In this document: positions 31,644-39,239 of the stretch, in pieces
Layout of the letters: each line of letters opens with the position of its first letter
Numbering within the stretch: position 1 is the stretch's first letter
Assembly: GCA_028277605.1 (NCBI GenBank)
Contig: JANQFZ010000061.1
Location: 1-45,041 of the forward strand
Reading direction: 5' to 3'
From: Vallitaleaceae bacterium
GTDB taxonomy: Bacteria; Bacillota; Clostridia; Lachnospirales; Vallitaleaceae
DNA: 45,041 nucleotides
Program-made: the position numbers and the translations under genes
The notes under the pieces: generated by a model
Told to the model about the DNA's origin: nothing
The model's database searches: none
The model's input: only the letters and a program-made list of their open reading frames with translations

Positions 31644-32108
31644 CTATACACCTGAAAGTCTACTGAATTTTTCAGGTATTTCAAAGTCTTCAAATGTAAA
31701 GTCTAAAGTTTCATCTAAATATTCCGCATCTGCATCAAATTTAGCAAGCAGTCCACCATCAATATTACAATCCTTTAAGAAAATAGTTTGTCTGCCTGCA
31801 CCTGATGTTGGGTCTTCATTGGTGATATGAATATCAAAGTAAATATCTTCACCCGTTTCCTTATAACGATACAGTAATTCTCTAAACATACTGGTATTAT
31901 AATGGAAGGTAGCAGAACCTGTTCCTTTCCATCCAGTTGTTTTATTTCCTTTACCTGTCTTACCTAAAATCGGTACTTCAGCTTTTGTTTTTTCTATGCT
32001 GGCTTCAAGATTAATCGCCTGCATAAAATTGTATCTATTATCTTCTATGTCGATATAACACTCTGCTAGTTTCGCACTAACAGCATCCTTTGCATGCATG
32101 ATATGCAT
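31644..32108 (-). CDS. xkdM: Tail tube protein (XkdM)
   Basis: A 154-aa phage tail tube protein. The pattern LAECYIDIEDNRYNFMQAIN, LEASIEKTKAEVPILGKTG, KTTGWKGTGSATFHYNTSMF is typical of XkdM, followed by DIHITNEDPTSGAGRQTIFL and EYLDETLDFTFEDFEIPE. It polymerises into the inner tube of the contractile tail. AAAGGGG lies 9 nt before the ATG at 32108; a second in-frame ATG is three codons on. It is 17 nt after the sheath gene. Confidence 0.92.
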   Translation of the reverse strand: MHIMHAKDAVSAKLAECYIDIEDNRYNFMQAINLEASIEKTKAEVPILGKTGKGNKTTGWKGTGSATFHYNTSMFRELLYRYKETGEDIYFDIHITNEDPTSGAGRQTIFLKDCNIDGGLLAKFDADAEYLDETLDFTFEDFEIPEKFSRLSGV

Positions 32109-32125
32109 AAGTCACAGCCCCTTTC

Positions 32126-33445
32126 TTATTGAACGATTACAGTCATATATAGTTTTGTCATAGCATTAACTGGTGTTACAGGATTGGTTACCATAATGGA
32201 TTTTTTATCCGCTCCCTGCTCAACGATTACATCATCTGCTTTGAAATTCTCTATGGCTTGTATTTTTTCCATCTGCTTATTATAGCTAACAAGCTCATTC
32301 CATAAAGCAAGACGACCTGCCTCATTGTTTTGAACTTTTCCTAGATACTTGGCATTAAATAGTACTGCAATATCATTGGCTATCTGATCCAATACTCTTA
32401 TCACTTGATTGGTTGCAAAATCTATACTTTTTTCAGGAGTATAGGAAATAAGCGTATTAATATCACTAAGGACATGAACGTCATCTCCCACCTTGTGGAA
32501 CATAAAATGTCCTTCTTTGATGCCCTGCTCTAATTGACTCTGCTTGTAGTTGACATCAACGGAGTATTCACCATCATATTTTTTGTTGGTATTGCTTCTA
32601 TTGATGGCACACGCAGCACTTGCTCCAGTAGTCCAATAGATTAATCCTGCTTCATTAGCGCCTATATCAAGGACTGTGTTTTTAACTGAAATGACGCCCT
32701 CATAATCGGCTGGAGCTTTATAAATAACGGTTTGAAACTTGATACCATTGTCTTCGCGCATTCTTTTGGTAAATTGAACGAATAAATCTATAATCGTTGA
32801 ATCTGTACTTGGGCAACCAAGTGTATTAAAGCTAAAGGCTTCAATTTTATCTAAAAATGCTTGATAATCTGAACCATCAACACTTCCTTTATTAGAACCG
32901 CCAGTTAAATGAATGCCTGCTGTTTCTGTTAATGTACCTGTTCCTGAAAAGTCAACATAATCATTACCGATTAGAGCGTCTACACTATCGGCAATTTGTG
33001 TCTCCATCAGGCTTGTACCCAAATAGGTCGATACATCATAGCTTCCTGATATATCCACATTAGATGCAATCACAATTTGTATATCATTACCTCGTACACC
33101 TGTATACTTAGCTGTGGCCACTAAATTACCAGTTGTAATAGTAGCTTTTACACCACTGTTGAGTCTATAACAATGCAGTTTATTAGCATTCTTAAAAACT
33201 TCTCTTAAATCCTTTAACTTTTCATTCGTATAATCATAGCCAAAAAGCTTTAAAGAATCTTTTTGCATATCTCCTGCCTCAACAGTGAAAACAGCGTTAT
33301 CTACACCCCAGTCAAGTAATAGAGGCATTGCTGCACACCCCCTGTCGGATAGCGATTGTGAAGCTTTAGCAGCAGACACAAAATTAATGTAGCTTCCTGG
33401 TAGTACCTTGTTCTGTGTTAAAAATGTTCCGCCTCCTAGTGCCAT
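32126..33445 (-). CDS. xkdK: Contractile tail sheath protein (XkdK)
   Basis: A 439-aa tail sheath. The N-terminus has GGTFLTQNKVLPGSYINFVS, then SLSDRGCAAMPLLLDWG and the variable outer domain (VRGNDIQIVIASNVD, YVDFSGTGTLTETAG, LTGGSNKGSVDGSDY). The C-terminal sheath core has DVHVLSDINTLISYTPEKS, NQVIRVLDQIANDIAVLFN and a final VTPVNAMTKLYMTVIV. Its presence defines a contractile (myovirus-like) apparatus. Size agrees with the PBSX and diffocin sheaths. AAGGTG precedes the ATG. Confidence 0.95.
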   Translation of the reverse strand: MALGGGTFLTQNKVLPGSYINFVSAAKASQSLSDRGCAAMPLLLDWGVDNAVFTVEAGDMQKDSLKLFGYDYTNEKLKDLREVFKNANKLHCYRLNSGVKATITTGNLVATAKYTGVRGNDIQIVIASNVDISGSYDVSTYLGTSLMETQIADSVDALIGNDYVDFSGTGTLTETAGIHLTGGSNKGSVDGSDYQAFLDKIEAFSFNTLGCPSTDSTIIDLFVQFTKRMREDNGIKFQTVIYKAPADYEGVISVKNTVLDIGANEAGLIYWTTGASAACAINRSNTNKKYDGEYSVDVNYKQSQLEQGIKEGHFMFHKVGDDVHVLSDINTLISYTPEKSIDFATNQVIRVLDQIANDIAVLFNAKYLGKVQNNEAGRLALWNELVSYNKQMEKIQAIENFKADDVIVEQGADKKSIMVTNPVTPVNAMTKLYMTVIVQ

Positions 33446-33640
33446 CTATTTCACCTTACCTTTCATAAATTGTTCGATCAGCTTTTGTACCTCTTCTATG
33501 TTATAAGATTGCTCTTTTACTAATAAAACGTTTAATAAATCTTTTCTATTAGCAAAATGCTTACTTGCTATTAACTGGTCTTTAGTAAATCTACTTTCCA
33601 TTATAGGTTCTGTTTTTTTCTTAGCTGCTATTGTAATCAC
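33446..33640 (-). CDS. Small conserved protein before the sheath gene
   Basis: A 64-aa protein with KKKTEPIMESRFTKDQLIAS, then FANRKDLLNVLLVKEQSYN and a helical C-terminus ending MKGKVK. Similar small proteins occur directly before the sheath gene in clostridial PBSX-like elements; function unknown. Its stop abuts the sheath ATG, so the two are translationally coupled. Confidence 0.7.
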   Translation of the reverse strand: MITIAAKKKTEPIMESRFTKDQLIASKHFANRKDLLNVLLVKEQSYNIEEVQKLIEQFMKGKVK

Positions 33641-33702
33641 ATCCTTCGTTCATTATTTAGCTTATTACTAAGCTCTCGGTCATGAGGTCTTGGTTATTAG
33701 CT

Positions 33703-34080
33703 CTAGTCACTAAGCTTTAAGTTTTCCATTATTGGATCAGAGTCTTTTACTTTATTAATAAATTCTGTATAAGTAACATTAAAGTGAAGTACTCCTTCCA
33801 TTATTTCGTAATGCATATCTGAGCTCTTAACTATATAGCCATCTTCAAGAGTTAAATATTCCATTGCCAATAATAATTCTAAAGCTCTCTCTGAACATGC
33901 TTGTATAGACGCACCGTAGTAATTAATTTTAAAACTATGAACTCTCTTGTATCTAGTATTCAATTGATGGATTTGGTAGGTTGATATCATTTGCACTAAA
34001 AAACGCGGTACCTTATCACCGCTAATAGGTGTATAAGGGTATAAATCAGTTAATGTATCTAGAATTGATTGCTTAATCAT
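33703..34080 (-). CDS. Tail terminator-like protein (DUF6838 type)
   Basis: A 125-aa protein: IKQSILDTLTDLYPYTPISG, KVPRFLVQMISTYQIHQL, then YKRVHSFKINYYGASIQACS and HYEIMEGVLHFNVTYTEFI. Fold pattern and location before the sheath gene fit the tail terminator (tail completion) proteins of clostridial myophages, which cap the tube and, in phages, join it to the head. In a headless particle it would simply end the tail. TAGGAGGAA precedes the ATG. Confidence 0.72.
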   Translation of the reverse strand: MIKQSILDTLTDLYPYTPISGDKVPRFLVQMISTYQIHQLNTRYKRVHSFKINYYGASIQACSERALELLLAMEYLTLEDGYIVKSSDMHYEIMEGVLHFNVTYTEFINKVKDSDPIMENLKLSD

Positions 34081-34161
34081 CCTAATTCCTCCTAGTAGGT
34101 ACCTAATATCTTTTATAGAATGAAATTTTGTGATTCCTGCTAGATACTTACTAAACTCTAG

Positions 34162-34410
34162 TTAATCCATGATATATAGAGCTAATATTAAATCCTTTAC
34201 CTTATTCTCAAAGGCATGGAGCTTGGCATCTTTATGAGCCAGTTGTTTTGATAGCTCTCGAACTTTATTTTCAAGGGCTTGATATTTTCCTTTACCCACA
34301 TACTCACCTGTAGCTAAATTGGCAAGCTTAATATCATTACGCTTCTTAATTTTTTTTGCCACCTGTTGATAAAGCTCTTCATCATCTAATACTTCTTTTA
34401 AAAATTCCAT
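34162..34410 (-). CDS. Truncated GP20-type phage scaffold protein
   Basis: An 82-aa ORF from the ATG at 34410 with GGAGG 8 nt upstream. It matches the first part of phage minor structural protein GP20 (capsid scaffold) as I know it: MEFLKEVLDDEELYQQVAKK, KLANLATGEYVGKGKYQALE and a following coiled coil. Full GP20 proteins are near 180-200 aa; here the frame ends after the coil with ALYIMD. It is the only head-morphogenesis trace in the locus. It may be a relic or a re-purposed coiled-coil protein, since the reading frame and ribosome site are intact. Confidence 0.72.
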   Translation of the reverse strand: MEFLKEVLDDEELYQQVAKKIKKRNDIKLANLATGEYVGKGKYQALENKVRELSKQLAHKDAKLHAFENKVKDLILALYIMD

Positions 34411-34517
34411 TCCTTTTACCTCCATATAGATTTTTTTAAACGTTGGTAGACTCCAACACATACGGTTGCTTTTGTTCTTTTAAGCCCTTTAAAACTTTTA
34501 AAAAAGGGCAAATAAAA

Positions 34518-34542
34518 GCACCTACTTTGGTATAGTAAGTGC
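34518..34542 (-). terminator. Hairpin between regulator and tail operon
   Basis: On the minus strand GCACTTAC ... GTAGGTGC with a 9-nt loop is followed by TTTTATTTG. A second hairpin (GCCCTTT / AAAGGGC) lies at about 34485-34510. They can stop transcription from the regulator gene before the tail genes, making entry into the tail operon a control point. Confidence 0.55.
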
Positions 34543-34655
34543 AGTCCCACACCAGTACGTAATCCTTTAAAGCTTAGTCACTGTTGATTTTCTTTGACTT
34601 TACCTTTTTAGGATGATACTAGAATAACACGCTTTTTATGACATCAACAGGACAT

Positions 34656-35090
34656 TTATAATTTTATTTCAATTTTTTTTTCAATTCTTCTTACCTGCCT
34701 AGTGGTGATGCCTAACGTTTCGGCAGCCTGCTCCTGTGTTAAGCCTTTACCCTTTCTAAGATAAAACAACTTTTTTTCCTTATTAGTCAGTTTTTCCATT
34801 TCATTATCGATTTGCTTCTTCTCTGTATGGAGTCTATCTAATTCCTTTTCATGAATTTGAATATGATTTTGTAATTTGCTTACTCTTTCTATCGCATACA
34901 TGAAATCAATTTGATTGCTGCTCATTACCTTACCTTTGGTGTAATCTACGCTCTGCATACCCTTTGGTCCGCTCATACCAAGTTTTTTAATTTTCTTTAG
35001 TTCTTCTTTATATGACTCTAATCGTATATTAATAATATGTATTTCTCTTAGTAAGTCCTCATAGGTTTTATAGAATAACAGCTCTATCAT
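34656..35090 (-). CDS. Sigma-like/RinA-like activator of the tail locus
   Basis: A 144-aa protein. Residues 1-100 are helical with coiled-coil character (YEDLLREIHIINIRLESYKE, IERVSKLQNHIQIHEKELDR). Residues about 100-144 form an HTH of the sigma region 4 type (LTNKEKKLFYLRKGKGLTQE, QAAETLGITTRQVRRIEKKI). It resembles the phage late activators (RinA, ArpU, Xpf-like) that switch on morphogenesis genes. AAGGAG directly abuts the ATG at 35090, so a CTG three codons later is a possible start. Its promoter region holds two operator copies, so it is probably repressed by an XRE regulator. Confidence 0.75.
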   Translation of the reverse strand: MIELLFYKTYEDLLREIHIINIRLESYKEELKKIKKLGMSGPKGMQSVDYTKGKVMSSNQIDFMYAIERVSKLQNHIQIHEKELDRLHTEKKQIDNEMEKLTNKEKKLFYLRKGKGLTQEQAAETLGITTRQVRRIEKKIEIKL

Positions 35091-35151
35091 CTCCTTACTT
35101 GTTCATAAAGCTTAGCATGCCTAGTTTTAGTACTAAAGTCCTATACTTCGT

Positions 35152-35193
35152 GTTCACTATATGTGATATTATATTTGTGTACTTATTGTGAAC
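35152..35193 (-). promoter_or_regulatory. Promoter with two 17-bp operators for the activator
   Basis: Operator 1, GTTCACTATATGTGATA (35152-35168), and operator 2, GTGTACTTATTGTGAAC (35177-35193), fit GTTTAC-N5-GTGAAC. Between them, on the minus strand, is a perfect TATAAT (35173-35168); the -35 is weak and lies in or before operator 2. Repressor bound here would block the activator gene. The two operators are 25 bp apart from start to start. Confidence 0.68.
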
Positions 35194-35405
35194 TACAAAA
35201 AGAAAATGGTTACAATATCTGCATGTGGAAAACACTCAAAGAACCGCTTAATAAATCTATAACTCGGATTCTTTGCTCCGTTTTCTATTTCACAAATATA
35301 AGATTTTGCATAGCCTGTCTTTTTAGAGATATCTAATTGAGTTAATTTTAGAGCCTTCCTAAATGCCATTAGCTCTATTCTTTTTTTAGATATGCTTGGA
35401 TTCAT
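35193..35405 (-). CDS. XRE-family HTH regulator (Cro/CI-like), 70 aa
   Basis: A short HTH protein: KKRIELMAFRKALKLTQLDI, SKKTGYAKSYICEIENGAK, NPSYRFIKRFFECFPHADI. The recognition helix is around KSYICEIENG. It consists of the DNA-binding domain only. The gene lies between two operator pairs, with a consensus sigma-A promoter at 35475-35447 and an operator right after the -10, so it is probably auto-regulated. It is divergent from the second XRE gene, the arrangement of a cro/cI-like switch. Confidence 0.82.
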   Translation of the reverse strand: MNPSISKKRIELMAFRKALKLTQLDISKKTGYAKSYICEIENGAKNPSYRFIKRFFECFPHADIVTIFFL

Positions 35406-35418
35406 TTCTATTACCTTA

Positions 35419-35435
35419 GTTTACTGTGTGTGAAC
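35419..35435. promoter_or_regulatory. Operator 3 at the XRE transcription start
   Basis: GTTTACTGTGTGTGAAC: half sites GTTTAC and GTGAAC with a 5-bp centre. It lies 11 bp downstream of the -10 box (35452-35447) on the minus strand, over the likely transcription start of the 70-aa XRE gene. Confidence 0.68.
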
Positions 35436-35446
35436 TTTATGTCCTA

Positions 35447-35475
35447 ATATTATCATCCTTTCTGTGGACTGTCAA
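35447..35475 (-). promoter_or_regulatory. Consensus sigma-A promoter of the 70-aa XRE gene
   Basis: On the minus strand TTGACA (35475-35470), 17 nt, TAATAT (35452-35447). It is about 40 nt before the ATG at 35405. Confidence 0.8.
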
Positions 35476-35502
35476 GAGATATTGTGAAATTTCTTTGATT
35501 AT

Positions 35503-35519
35503 GTTTACCGTATGCAAAC
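35503..35519. promoter_or_regulatory. Operator 4 before the plus-strand XRE gene
   Basis: GTTTACCGTATGCAAAC: the same 6-5-6 layout as operator 3 (GTTTAC ... GCAAAC), 20 nt before the ATG at 35540. No clear -35/-10 pair was seen for the plus-strand gene, but the operator must overlap or follow it. Confidence 0.6.
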
Positions 35520-35539
35520 TTTATTTAAGGAGAATCTTA

Positions 35540-35863
35540 ATGACAATAGGTGAAAAAATTAAGTATCTTAGGCTTGGAAAAGGCATGACACAAGCAGAGC
35601 TTGGTACACTCATAAGCAAAAAGAAAAGTACGATAAGTATGTATGAAAAGGATAAACGTCCTGTAGACGTTTCAACTATAAAGAAGCTAAGTACTATATT
35701 CCATGTAACACCCGATTACTTTTTAGCTGAATCAGGCGTTGATGATAAAGCACAAAGAATAATTTCTCACATCACCAAACATGGTGATAAACTGGCTGAA
35801 AGAGATTTAGATATTATTATTAATATATTGGAAACAGGAATAAAAGAAATGGAAGATGAGTAA
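35540..35863 (+). CDS. XRE-family repressor, 107 aa
   Basis: A 107-aa Cro/CI-type regulator. Residues 1-65 are the HTH domain (GEKIKYLRLGKGMTQAELGT, LISKKKSTISMYEKDKRPVD, IKKLSTIFHVTPDYFLAES). Residues 66-107 form a helical tail (AERDLDIIINILETGIKEME) suited to dimerisation. The start is the ATG at 35540 after AAGGAGA; a longer frame begins at 35426 inside the operator region. Divergent from the 70-aa XRE gene, it is the likely master repressor of the tail locus. No LexA-like peptidase domain is present, so induction must involve another factor. Confidence 0.85.
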   Translation: MTIGEKIKYLRLGKGMTQAELGTLISKKKSTISMYEKDKRPVDVSTIKKLSTIFHVTPDYFLAESGVDDKAQRIISHITKHGDKLAERDLDIIINILETGIKEMEDE

Positions 35864-35926
35864 ATAGTTTGAGGCAAATTATATTGATGATAGAGACTTT
35901 AAGACATAGTTCTATCACTATTAAAT

Positions 35927-35982
35927 AAGAGTTAATAGTATTAGCTCCTTGGATGTGTAGCTATTACCATTAACTCTTTTTG
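35927..35982. terminator. Long bidirectional terminator
   Basis: A 20-bp stem with one G-U and one mismatch (35927-35946 with 35959-35978) and a 12-nt loop, followed on the plus strand by TTTTTG. It ends the plus-strand XRE gene and probably, from the other side, the sucrose phosphorylase gene, isolating the tail locus from its neighbour. Confidence 0.8.
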
Positions 35983-36002
35983 TTATAAGGTTATATAGTT
36001 AT

Positions 36003-37457
36003 CTATTCTATGTCTAGCACTGTCCATTTTTTAGTAACAGTATCTACATACTTAATATCAAATCGATGTTCTTTCAAGTCGGCGTGAAGGATGGTACTTG
36101 AATCCTCTTTTGTCCATTGTATTTCTAGTAAATGCTCCTCTAATTGTTTATTGATTGTCATAGCTCCATCAAATGCTGGATAACGATTTCTAAAGGTCAT
36201 TAACTGAAACAATTGCTTGACCACTGGTCTTTTAACCTCTTCTGCTATTTCATCTAGTGTGTAATAATGTCTGTTAATATTTCTTCCCTGCTTTGTGGAT
36301 TCTAGTAATTCAATATCATTGCTGCCTGCAAATAATCCAACGTAATAGACCTGTGGAATACCTGGTGTAAAAAACTGAATCGCACGAGCTAAAAGATAAG
36401 CATTGTCATCATTTCCTAAAGCTGAGTAATAAGTACAATTGATCTGATAGATATCTAAATTATTATAGGCAGTGGTACTATATATTTTTTTAACATTGGC
36501 ACCCTTAGAATATAGGTTCTCTCTTGTTTCTTCTATTTCAACATCTGTTAATAAGTCTTTAACATCTACAACGCCAATGCCATCATGGGTATCTAAAGTT
36601 GTATATTGCTTTCGAGGACAAATCTCAAGCCAGTGAATCAGCCTTTGACTTGTACCAGAATAGAGTCCATGCAACACCAGCATAGGTAATGCAAAGTCAT
36701 AAACATAATAATTGTGTTCTTCTATTTGTTTTTGTATGGTGTAGTGCTCGTGTATTTCAGGTAATAGCTCTACATTGCACTCTTTTAATATGTCTCTGCA
36801 ATAATCTAGTAACGTCCACATATCAGGCTCAACAAAGAAACAATTGGTACCCTCTTTCTTAACAGCATAAGCAAAAGCGTCCAGTCGTATGATTGCTGCA
36901 CCATGTTCACATAAGTTCTTCAGATTCTGCTTGATGAACTCTAAAGTAAATGTCTTAGTTACATCTAAATCTATTTGCTCTTCATCAAAAGTACACCATA
37001 TTTTATCTGTAGTACCGTCATCAAACGTTACATCTACATACGGTGCCCTTGGTTTTCTCTTATAGATCTGTCCTACCTGCTCTTCGGTAGGGTAACCTTT
37101 TTCCCAGAATTCACTGTATTTTATAAACAAATCTTTATAATCAGAAGCGTTCCCTTTTTGAATAAAATCTTGAAAATAATGGGAGGAACGGGATATATGA
37201 TTAATCATAAAATCATACATTAAATCATAGTTCTCACTTAATTCTTTTAAGTCATCCCATGTGCCAAAAGCAGAGTCTACTTCTTCATAAGTTGTAGGAG
37301 CAAAACCTCTATCCGCTGAAGAAGGATAAAAAGGGAGTATATGTATCCCGTAAATCACATTTTTTAAGTATGTATCCACAACATAGTTAAGATCTTTTAA
37401 ATTACTCCCCAAGCTGTCAGCATAGGTAATTAACATGATTTTATTACTCTTTTTCAT
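36003..37457 (-). CDS. Sucrose phosphorylase (GH13_18)
   Basis: A 484-aa cytoplasmic GH13 enzyme that splits sucrose with phosphate to glucose-1-phosphate and fructose. The nucleophile Asp is in IIRLDAFAYA, followed by KKEGTNCFFVEPD; the acid/base Glu is in LLPEIHEHY; the third Asp is in TLDTHDGIG. KIWCTFDEEQIDLDV is also typical of this group, as is GIPQVYYVGLFAG. A related glucosylglycerate or sucrose-6-phosphate phosphorylase is possible. The ATG at 37457 with AGGAGGAG before it is the start; the upstream ATG at 37544 lies beyond the -10 box. No transporter or regulator gene lies beside it. Confidence 0.87.
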   Translation of the reverse strand: MKKSNKIMLITYADSLGSNLKDLNYVVDTYLKNVIYGIHILPFYPSSADRGFAPTTYEEVDSAFGTWDDLKELSENYDLMYDFMINHISRSSHYFQDFIQKGNASDYKDLFIKYSEFWEKGYPTEEQVGQIYKRKPRAPYVDVTFDDGTTDKIWCTFDEEQIDLDVTKTFTLEFIKQNLKNLCEHGAAIIRLDAFAYAVKKEGTNCFFVEPDMWTLLDYCRDILKECNVELLPEIHEHYTIQKQIEEHNYYVYDFALPMLVLHGLYSGTSQRLIHWLEICPRKQYTTLDTHDGIGVVDVKDLLTDVEIEETRENLYSKGANVKKIYSTTAYNNLDIYQINCTYYSALGNDDNAYLLARAIQFFTPGIPQVYYVGLFAGSNDIELLESTKQGRNINRHYYTLDEIAEEVKRPVVKQLFQLMTFRNRYPAFDGAMTINKQLEEHLLEIQWTKEDSSTILHADLKEHRFDIKYVDTVTKKWTVLDIE

Positions 37458-37505
37458 ACGTCTCCTCCTATTATCTTGTTTAGTTTCAAGTAAGTGTATA
37501 GTAGA

Positions 37506-37534
37506 ATTATAACTAGATAGACTCAATATGTCAA
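37506..37534 (-). promoter_or_regulatory. Consensus sigma-A promoter of sucrose phosphorylase
   Basis: On the minus strand TTGACA (37534-37529), 17 nt, TATAAT (37511-37506). TGAAAACGGTTGACA overlaps the -35 and looks a little like a CcpA or LacI-type operator, but it is off the cre consensus by one position. Confidence 0.82.
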
Positions 37535-37730
37535 CCGTTTTCATATAATGGTTTTTTTATGGTCTAAGTTGCTTTTTAACTAGGAATTAATAAATGAAGT
37601 ATAAATGTGTATTTTAAAAGGATTGAAACTCTAAATTGATGTTGTATTTTTTTGTGTTATGATTAAAGGTGTTGCATTAAATGATATTAAATGCTTACAC
37701 AAATGATATTGCAAATGAAGGAGTGATATG

Positions 37731-37755
37731 AAAAAAGCCTTCTAATTGAAGGCTT
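37731..37755 (-). terminator. Terminator of tRNA-Thr
   Basis: On the minus strand AAGCCTTC, loop AATTA, GAAGGCTT then TTTTC, 5 nt after the tRNA. Confidence 0.82.
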
Positions 37756-37760
37756 GAATA

Positions 37761-37832
<72 letters not shown>

Positions 37833-37901
37833 ATAGTTAATTGATTATCTGTCCATAGGATTTATCGTATTGCTGTCACGTTATACATGATGATTCATCA
37901 C

Positions 37902-38540
37902 TTATACATTTTTTTCTTTTAGAATGCTTTCGACCTTCTTTTTGATACGCTGTAAAGCATTATCAATAGACTTAACTGGTCTTTTTAACAGCTTAGCAAT
38001 TTCTACATAACTCTTTCCATCTACATACAACGTTAGAACTACTTTTTCTAGTCTGCTTAACCTATTAGACAGCTCGCCTTCTATAATACTAAGATTTTCT
38101 CTTCCGATCAATAGGTCTTCTGGATTAATTACTTTATGGGACGGCATTCTTTCTAATAGGGAAGATTTATCATTTTCATCCTCATAAGCAGGTTTATTTA
38201 ATGATATATAGGAGTTTAAAGGAAGATGCTTCTGCCTTGTAGAGGCTTTAACGGCTGATATCATTTGCCTTGTTACGCATAGATCGGCAAAGGCATAAAA
38301 GGAAGATGTTTTACCTTCCTTAAAATCCCTTATCGCTTTGTAAAGACCTATCATACCTTCTTGTATAATATCATCTTTGCCAGCTCCAATGAGAAAATAG
38401 GTCTTAGCTTTTTTTTCTACTAATACTTTATACTTGTATAGCAGATAGTTAAGAGCCTCATCGTTTCCATTTTTAACTAATTCAACCAGCTGTTCATCTG
38501 AATAAGCAATAAATTCATTATATAGTGCAGTATTTTCCAA
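37902..38540 (-). CDS. sigH: RNA polymerase sigma-H factor
   Basis: A 212-aa sigma-70 family factor. Region 2 has DDIIQEGMIGLYKAIRDF, then SSFYAFADLCVTRQMISAV and STRQKHLPLNSYISLN, the SigH signature. Region 4 has LEKVVLTLYVDGKSYVEIAK and RPVKSIDNALQRIKKKV. SigH directs entry into sporulation and post-exponential genes. The start is the TTG at 38540, 8 nt after GGAGG; a TTG at 38555 overlaps that site. It is downstream of yacP with no gap, in the conserved rlmB-yacP-sigH order. It supports that this organism sporulates. Confidence 0.93.
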   Translation of the reverse strand: MENTALYNEFIAYSDEQLVELVKNGNDEALNYLLYKYKVLVEKKAKTYFLIGAGKDDIIQEGMIGLYKAIRDFKEGKTSSFYAFADLCVTRQMISAVKASTRQKHLPLNSYISLNKPAYEDENDKSSLLERMPSHKVINPEDLLIGRENLSIIEGELSNRLSRLEKVVLTLYVDGKSYVEIAKLLKRPVKSIDNALQRIKKKVESILKEKNV

Positions 38541-38555
38541 AATACCTACCTCCAA

Positions 38556-39068
38556 TTATTGCCTTCTCATTTCTTCCATCCATTTTTTCAACTTGGGATC
38601 AAGATAACCTTCAAGTCTATTATTATCCACGTCTATTGTATTGATATATTCATCATTAATCTGCTTATTCAATTGTTGGACTTCTGTTAATAATTCTCTT
38701 GCAGAAACTCTAGTAGCTCCTTTCCCCATAATGATAATCTGCTCTAGTGCATCTGAGGTAGCTACACGGATACGATACTCTTGTCCCATTTGATAAGTAA
38801 TTCTCTCTATCAGCTCATCCGCTGTCTCTGCTTCTTTTGTAAACACTACCTGAATATTATGATGCTTGTAAATCCTTCTTGCTTGTCCCTTAACCTTATG
38901 AGCATCAAACACAACAACGACATGACAGGATTTACTGCCTTGATAATTACACATAATATCTAATAGCTTAAGCCTTGCATTTTCTAGATTCTCATTGGCT
39001 ATTTCCTTTAATTCATTCCACGCATATATAATATTATAGCCGTCTACTAGTAGGTATTCCTTAATCAA
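38556..39068 (-). CDS. yacP: YacP-like NYN-domain RNase
   Basis: A 170-aa NYN (PIN-like) domain protein, homologous to YacP/Rae1, which cleaves mRNA on ribosomes in Bacillus. Acidic residues that would bind metal are in LLVDGYNIIYAW, VVVVFDAHK, ETADELIERI and VATSDALEQ. KGATRVSARELLTEV follows. The start is a TTG at 39068 preceded by GGAG. Between rlmB and sigH as in most Firmicutes. Confidence 0.92.
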   Translation of the reverse strand: MIKEYLLVDGYNIIYAWNELKEIANENLENARLKLLDIMCNYQGSKSCHVVVVFDAHKVKGQARRIYKHHNIQVVFTKEAETADELIERITYQMGQEYRIRVATSDALEQIIIMGKGATRVSARELLTEVQQLNKQINDEYINTIDVDNNRLEGYLDPKLKKWMEEMRRQ

Positions 39069-39239
39069 AGGTTCTCCGCCTTAAAACTTAACTTAATTTA
39101 TTCTTGTTATTATTTCTAATCATGATTGATGTAGCAAATTTAAGTATACTACAAAAATCATGTTTTGTTAAGTAAATATTATTGTAAAAATTTAAGCTGT
39201 GATAAATGATTAATATTAAATGTTATCTGCTCCATATTT

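Noticed and set aside
16616..35863. Integrated prophage using tRNA-Ala as attachment site
   Set aside because: No integrase, no repeat of the tRNA 3' end at the far border, and no head or replication genes; small ORFs lie between the tRNA and the tail block.
37525..37545. Catabolite-responsive (cre) site over the sucrose phosphorylase -35
   Set aside because: TGAAAACGGTTGACA is one base off the cre spacing and lacks the symmetric right half; too weak to list.
37728..37745. Leader peptide ATG AAA AAA GCC TTC TAA after a GGAG
   Set aside because: It coincides with the terminator hairpin of tRNA-Thr on the other strand and has no downstream plus-strand gene.
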